Positions 60,503 through 64,000 of a stretch of DNA of 64,000 nucleotides are shown here, one piece after another. Made by a program: the position numbers and the translations under genes. The notes beneath the pieces are model-generated. The model was given only the letters and a program-made list of their open reading frames with translations, ran no database searches and was not told where the DNA came from. Source of the stretch: Nocardia sp. NBC_00403 (lineage in GTDB: Bacteria > Actinomycetota > Actinomycetes > Mycobacteriales > Mycobacteriaceae); contig NZ_CP107939.1 of NCBI RefSeq assembly GCF_036046055.1, positions 7,688,001-7,752,000 of the forward strand. Reading direction: 5' to 3'. Positions within the stretch are counted from its first letter, which is position 1. The number at the start of each line of letters is the position of its first letter.

Positions 60503-61597
60503 ATGAGGGTTGCGATCTTCGAGGCCGAACAGTGGGAGCATCGGGCGTGTCTGCGATTGGAGCCCGACCACCAGGTTCACTGTTCGGCTCAGACGCTCAA
60601 CGTGCGCAACGCGGCCGACTACGCCGACGCCGAGGTGCTCAGCCCCTTCGTCTATTCGACCTTGAGCGCCGAAGTTTTGGCCCAGTTCCCGATGTTGCAG
60701 CTGATAGCCACGCGCTCGACGGGGTTCGACCACATTGATCTCGAATATTGCGCATTGCACGGCATCACCGTCTGCAACGTGCCGGACTATGGCGATGCCA
60801 CCGTGGCCGAGCATGTCTTCGCCCTGCTGCTCGGCCTGGCCAGACACATCGTGGACGCAACCGAGAGAACGCGACAAGGGGTCTTCTCGCACTCCGACCT
60901 GCGAGGATTCGAACTGAGCGGAAAAGTCCTCGCCGTGATCGGAACCGGACGGATCGGGCTGCGCGTCATCCAGATCGCCCGTGGCTTCGGGATGCGGATC
61001 ATCGCATCGGACCGCCAACCGGACGCGGCGGCGGCGCAACGGCTCGGATTCCGCTATGCCTCCCTCGACGAGACGCTCGCGGCCGCCGACATTGTCACCC
61101 TGCACGTTCCCGCCACCCCCGAAACCGCTCATCTCATGTCCGACCGCGAGTTCGCGTTGATGAAGCCCGGCGCCGTCCTCATCAACACCGCGCGTGGCAC
61201 CGTCGTCAGCGTGCCCGCGCTCCTCCGCGCACTCGACAGCGGAAGGTTGAGGGCCGCCGGTTTGGATGTGCTTCCCGACGAGCATGCCATTCGCGAAGAG
61301 GCGGAGATCTTCCGGGAACTCGGACCCGAGGGCTACGACATGGCGGCGCTGATTGCCGACCACATCCTGCTGCGCTTTCCCAATGTGCTTGTCACGCCAC
61401 ACATTGCCTACAACACCGACGAGGCGGTACATCGGATCGTCGAGCACACTGTGCAGAACATCGAGGCGTACGCCCGCCATGACGCACGCAATGTCGTGCG
61501 GGCACCGACCCAGTCGAGGAGCGCGAGTGAATCCCCGCCTGCACCCGAAAATCGCTGCGGCACAACTATTGACGGCCTTCGAGCGGATCGCCAGTGA
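60503..61597 (+). CDS. D-isomer-specific 2-hydroxyacid dehydrogenase (D-LDH-like)
   Basis: A 364-aa NAD-dependent dehydrogenase. The N-terminal catalytic part is STLSAEVLAQFPMLQLIATR with STGFDHIDLE. The Rossmann loop is VLAVIGTGRIGLRVIQIARG with acceptor Asp in IIASDRQPD. Active-site Arg is in INTARGTVVSVPALLRAL, Glu in AAGLDVLPDEHAIREE, His in LVTPHIAYNTDEAVHRIVEH. The D-lactate type is likely from the NTxRG and PHIAYNTxEA forms. A 30-residue unrelated tail follows. ATG 60503 has GAGGAG upstream. It could make or use D-lactate or another 2-oxoacid. Confidence 0.92.
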   Translation: MRVAIFEAEQWEHRACLRLEPDHQVHCSAQTLNVRNAADYADAEVLSPFVYSTLSAEVLAQFPMLQLIATRSTGFDHIDLEYCALHGITVCNVPDYGDATVAEHVFALLLGLARHIVDATERTRQGVFSHSDLRGFELSGKVLAVIGTGRIGLRVIQIARGFGMRIIASDRQPDAAAAQRLGFRYASLDETLAAADIVTLHVPATPETAHLMSDREFALMKPGAVLINTARGTVVSVPALLRALDSGRLRAAGLDVLPDEHAIREEAEIFRELGPEGYDMAALIADHILLRFPNVLVTPHIAYNTDEAVHRIVEHTVQNIEAYARHDARNVVRAPTQSRSASESPPAPENRCGTTIDGLRADRQ

Positions 61598-61871
61598 CGA
61601 ACTCCCGTTCGAGTCTATGCGCATCGGCTCGCCCGGCCCCAGGGTCGGGATCTGCGATGGCCGGGTGGTGTGAAACGGCATGACGTGTGGGGATCGGTCC
61701 AGCACGGTCGCCTCCGCGACGACGGATGCCGGAAGCGAATTCGATCCGGGGGCTGTGCCATGCGTAGCGCAGCTGTACCCGCCGCACGAGCGGCTAACGG
61801 CCCCGCGTGCGGCGATCCAGCGGGAAACGATCCGTTGGTGACGTTGACCCATTTGTTGCACCTAGCATCCT
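61598..61871. other. Gap before the small gene pair
   Basis: No gene recognised. Overlapping frames of low coding quality only. Confidence 0.3.
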
Positions 61872-62129
61872 GTGCTGTGGGAGCAGGCGACCGACCCCAA
61901 CATCCGGACAACGGTTGCCACTGTGCTCTCGCCGCTGCGCACCTCAGCCGAATCCCACCCGGCGACGCTGAACGCGTCGGTTCGCCAGGTCCTGGCCGAC
62001 GCGCTGCGTCCGGTCGATGGGGCCGCGCCGGTGGTGATCGCGCACGCGCTCGCACAGTTCCTCGACGAGAACTACGGGCGGTTCTTCATCGACTCGTTCC
62101 GCAAACGCAGCCGCTACCAACCGGGGTGA
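61872..62129 (+). CDS. Small hypothetical gene A of a coupled pair
   Basis: An 85-aa helical protein from GTG 61872: LWEQATDPNIRTTVATVLSP, LRTSAESHPATLNASVRQVL, ADALRPVDGAAPVVIAHALA and QFLDENYGRFFIDSFRKRSR. Good codon use. Its stop overlaps the next start (GTGA), a mark of translational coupling with gene B. Family not recognised; the helical pattern resembles small adaptor or antitoxin-size proteins but no HTH is evident. Confidence 0.5.
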   Translation: MLWEQATDPNIRTTVATVLSPLRTSAESHPATLNASVRQVLADALRPVDGAAPVVIAHALAQFLDENYGRFFIDSFRKRSRYQPG

Positions 62130-63498
62130 GTGACCCAATTCCGTTGGGCGGCCCCGACATTCGAAGCCTGCTGGACATGCGGCCCACCGCACTGCCGTGG
62201 CGACTGGCGAACCGGCTGGACGAGACTCGCCAGGTCTGCCTCGAAGTCGCCGAAGCGCTTCGACAAACCTTTGGCTCGGATCGCGTGGCGGCCAGGAGCA
62301 GGTTGGCGGCGGCATAGCCGGGCCACTGCGCGGCGTCGAACACCGTAGCTGTGATGGCCAGAGCCGCAGCGGTCACCACGGTGGCGGCGACGGCGATGAC
62401 ACCGAGCAGGGCGGCGAGCAGCGCGCTGGGGCGGTATCCGGCCAGCCGCAGTCTGCGGTCGCCGCGCGCGGAGTCGACGACGATGAACAGTCCGGCCAAG
62501 GTGGACAGGGCAGTGATCGCCATCGGTGTCATGGTCCCGGCATGCACGTCCGGAAACCAGAACGACGGGGTGACCGGTTCTGCGTTCTCACACAAGGTCA
62601 ACATCATCGACCGGGCCGGGGTGGTGACCTTGGCCAGGAGCACGAACACGATCGGGACCGCGACCAGCAGCACCGCGAGCACGGGGTTACGGCGCAGGTC
62701 GACCAACCCCAGACGCAGACCGGTACGCAACTGACCCGCAGCGCGCGCCGTCGTGGCCGACACCCGCGAACTCGATACCAATACCGCGCCCGCGATGACC
62801 GTGGCGGCCAGCACCCACACCAGGGCCGCGCCGAGATCACCGATCCGGCCGCCGTGGTGGGTGGGCAGATCGACCATCCATCGGGCAACGAAATGTGTAG
62901 GGAACCAACGAGTTATCCGTTCCGCGGTCTCGCCGACCTGGCCGATGAACACGTCGATGATCCAGACGAACAGGATCACCACGGCACCGTTGACCGGGTT
63001 CGGGACCAGCACGCCGATCACCGCCCCGATCGCCAGATAGATCACCGCGAACATCAATATCGCGGCGATCACCCGCGCGGGTGCGTCGATTCCGGTGCGT
63101 GCGGTCAGCGCGAGCAGCGACACCGTCGACACCAGCACGGCCAGCGCGAATCCGGTTGCCGCCCGCGCGGCTACGAGCCTGGTCGGGGACAGCCCAGCCA
63201 ATACCAGTCGTCGATCGGTCGCACGGGCCGAACGGATCTGGAAGTACATGGCGATACTGGACAGGAACCCGGCCGCCCAACCGGCGGTCGCGGTCTCCAC
63301 CTTGGCGGCGGGCCCGAGGACCCGGCCGAGCAATTCCATTGCCTGCGTAATGGTTCCGGCCGCGACCAGCACGAACACCGCGGGCACGATCACCAGCACG
63401 ATCAGGTTGGCCGGATTACAGAAATAGTCGGCCATAAAACACCGGACGAACAGTGCGAGTGCGCGCCGGCGCTCAGGGACAGCCACGGTAGCTGTCAT
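62086..63498 (-). CDS. ABC-2 type permease, C-terminally truncated
   Basis: From ATG 63498 (overlapping the ATPase stop as ATGA). The first half has LALFVRCFMADYFCNPANLI, VLVIVPAVFVLVAAGTITQA, a coupling region and the GAVIGVLVPNPVNGAVVILF/VWIIDVFIG pair. The second half repeats the ABC-2 pattern (GLVDLRRNPVLAVLLVAVPI, MAITALSTLAGLFIVVDSAR, LLAALLGVIAVAATVVTAAA). After FDAAQWPGYAAANLLLAA the sequence becomes antisense of gene B and reads nonsense to 62086. The final helices are missing, so transport is doubtful. Exports an unknown lipid or drug with the adjacent ATPase. Confidence 0.8.
   Translation of the reverse strand: MTATVAVPERRRALALFVRCFMADYFCNPANLIVLVIVPAVFVLVAAGTITQAMELLGRVLGPAAKVETATAGWAAGFLSSIAMYFQIRSARATDRRLVLAGLSPTRLVAARAATGFALAVLVSTVSLLALTARTGIDAPARVIAAILMFAVIYLAIGAVIGVLVPNPVNGAVVILFVWIIDVFIGQVGETAERITRWFPTHFVARWMVDLPTHHGGRIGDLGAALVWVLAATVIAGAVLVSSSRVSATTARAAGQLRTGLRLGLVDLRRNPVLAVLLVAVPIVFVLLAKVTTPARSMMLTLCENAEPVTPSFWFPDVHAGTMTPMAITALSTLAGLFIVVDSARGDRRLRLAGYRPSALLAALLGVIAVAATVVTAAALAITATVFDAAQWPGYAAANLLLAATRSEPKVCRSASATSRQTWRVSSSRFASRHGSAVGRMSSRLRMSGPPNGIGSLTPVGSGCVCGTSR
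62126..62317 (+). CDS. Small hypothetical gene B of a coupled pair, 3' end replaced
   Basis: A 63-aa protein from GTG 62126: SDPIPLGGPDIRSLLDMRPT, ALPWRLANRLDETRQVCLEV and AEALRQTFGSD. The last ten residues (VAARSRLAAA) are antisense to the ABC permease coding sequence. The natural 3' end was therefore lost at a junction near 62280. GTGA overlap with gene A. Confidence 0.45.
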   Translation: MSDPIPLGGPDIRSLLDMRPTALPWRLANRLDETRQVCLEVAEALRQTFGSDRVAARSRLAAA

Positions 63499-64000
63499 CG
63501 CGGCACCGCCCGCCCCTCGCGCAACTCGACGATACGGTCGAAGCGATGGTTGTCGGTGACGAAATGGCTGATGATCAGGACCGTCCGGCCCGCCGCGCGC
63601 CGGGCGGGCCACCAGTTCCCAGAATTTGAGGTAGGTGTCCCAGTCGAACCCGGCTGAGGGCTCATCGAGCAGCAGCACTTCAGGGTCGGCCAGCAGCGCG
63701 AGCGTAAGGTTCAGTTTCGCCAGGGTACTGCCGGACAGGCGATCCGCGCGGGTCCCGGCGTAGCGTTCGAATCCCAATGCGGCGTACAACTCTCGCCGTG
63801 ACCGTCGTTCGGCCGCTCGGGTCATCCGGTAGGCGCGGGCGAACAGTTCGATGTGCTCATCACAGGTCAAACGCTCGTAGAGGATCGGCTGCTGCGGGCA
63901 GTAGCCCAGTCGGCTGGACCGGGTCACGCTACCGGCGTCGGCGGCCAGTTCGCCGACGAGGATTTTCATCACCGTCGACTTGCCCGAGCCGTTCTCACCG
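63495..64000 (-). CDS. ABC transporter ATP-binding protein (partial, one frame break)
   Basis: Enters from the right edge inside Walker A (GENGSGKSTVMKILVG). It continues LGYCPQQPILYERLTCDEHI (Q-loop) and LSGSTLAKLNLTLALLADPE (signature) with VLLLDEPSAGFDWDTYLKFW (Walker B). At about 63600 the frame breaks after ELVARPARGG; the other frame gives RTVLIISHFVTDNHRFDRIV (His-loop), ending EGRAVPR at 63495. Without correction the ATPase would read through into the permease frame. One base in the GGGCCGG run explains the break. Confidence 0.88.

Overview
This is high-GC DNA whose codon use (G or C in most third positions), gene families and insertion sequences point to an actinobacterium, most likely Nocardia or a close relative. 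The supporting genes are a ureF-G-D urease block, a polyphosphate glucokinase, F420-type DUF385 and fasciclin lipoprotein families, and many IS3/IS481/IS110/IS5/IS630 elements. The genus is an inference. Nothing here looks like a plasmid or phage backbone. It reads as an IS-rich accessory stretch of chromosome.

Layout. 1-1.6 kb: end of a urease operon (ureF tail, ureG, ureD). 2.3-5.6 kb: TetR regulator plus F420-type reductase, divergent from an MMPL exporter with an operator between them. 5.6-7.2 kb: a scrapyard holding a SARP stub, members of a small repeated HTH family and a degraded gene. 7.2-11.7 kb: a leftward block of fasciclin lipoprotein, SDR/DUF2867 protein, B12-binding MerR photosensor and pirin. 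12.9-19.1 kb: envelope and stress genes (coiled-coil membrane protein, DUF1206, CsbD, AI-2E transporter, 51-aa membrane protein, CYTH-CHAD) with a dead IS5. 19.6-22.8 kb: a tightly coupled four-gene unit (GT2, acyl-CoA-dehydrogenase-like, PIG-L deacetylase, NodS-like methyltransferase), then a GAF protein. 23.7-27.8 kb: an IS481 that split a zinc-ribbon gene, an IS5 fused to an SDR stub, and other truncated genes.

28-33.7 kb: HspR-like MerR, Hsp20, cold-shock protein, LapA-like and YihY membrane proteins, another HTH-family gene and a methyltransferase. 33.8-38.4 kb: an IS110 with a candidate guide-RNA end, a hypothetical gene, an IS3 and an aldo/keto-reductase fragment. 38.9-42.5 kb: TetR, operator, MFS exporter, hemerythrin protein and a small secreted protein. 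43.1-47.5 kb: intact IS3, dead IS630, polyphosphate glucokinase, a pirin fragment and a dead IS481.

47.5-50.1 kb: a two-gene module, a 689-aa GNAT-PIN protein followed by an ASCH protein. It sits between mobile remnants and is the best candidate for an undescribed system. 50.3-59.2 kb: a metal/copper stress island with a P-type ATPase fused to hemerythrin, a multicopper oxidase, DUF305, two DUF6153 proteins, two PAP2 remnants and a second oxidase remnant, which suggests an old duplication that has decayed. 59.4-64 kb: slipin, D-2-hydroxyacid dehydrogenase, two coupled small genes and an ABC-2 exporter running off the end.

Many loci carry one or two frame breaks (5.9, 7.4, 37.2, 51.1, 58.3, 59.1, 63.6 kb). 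Either decay is widespread or the assembly has indel errors, so raw reads should be checked before calling those genes dead.
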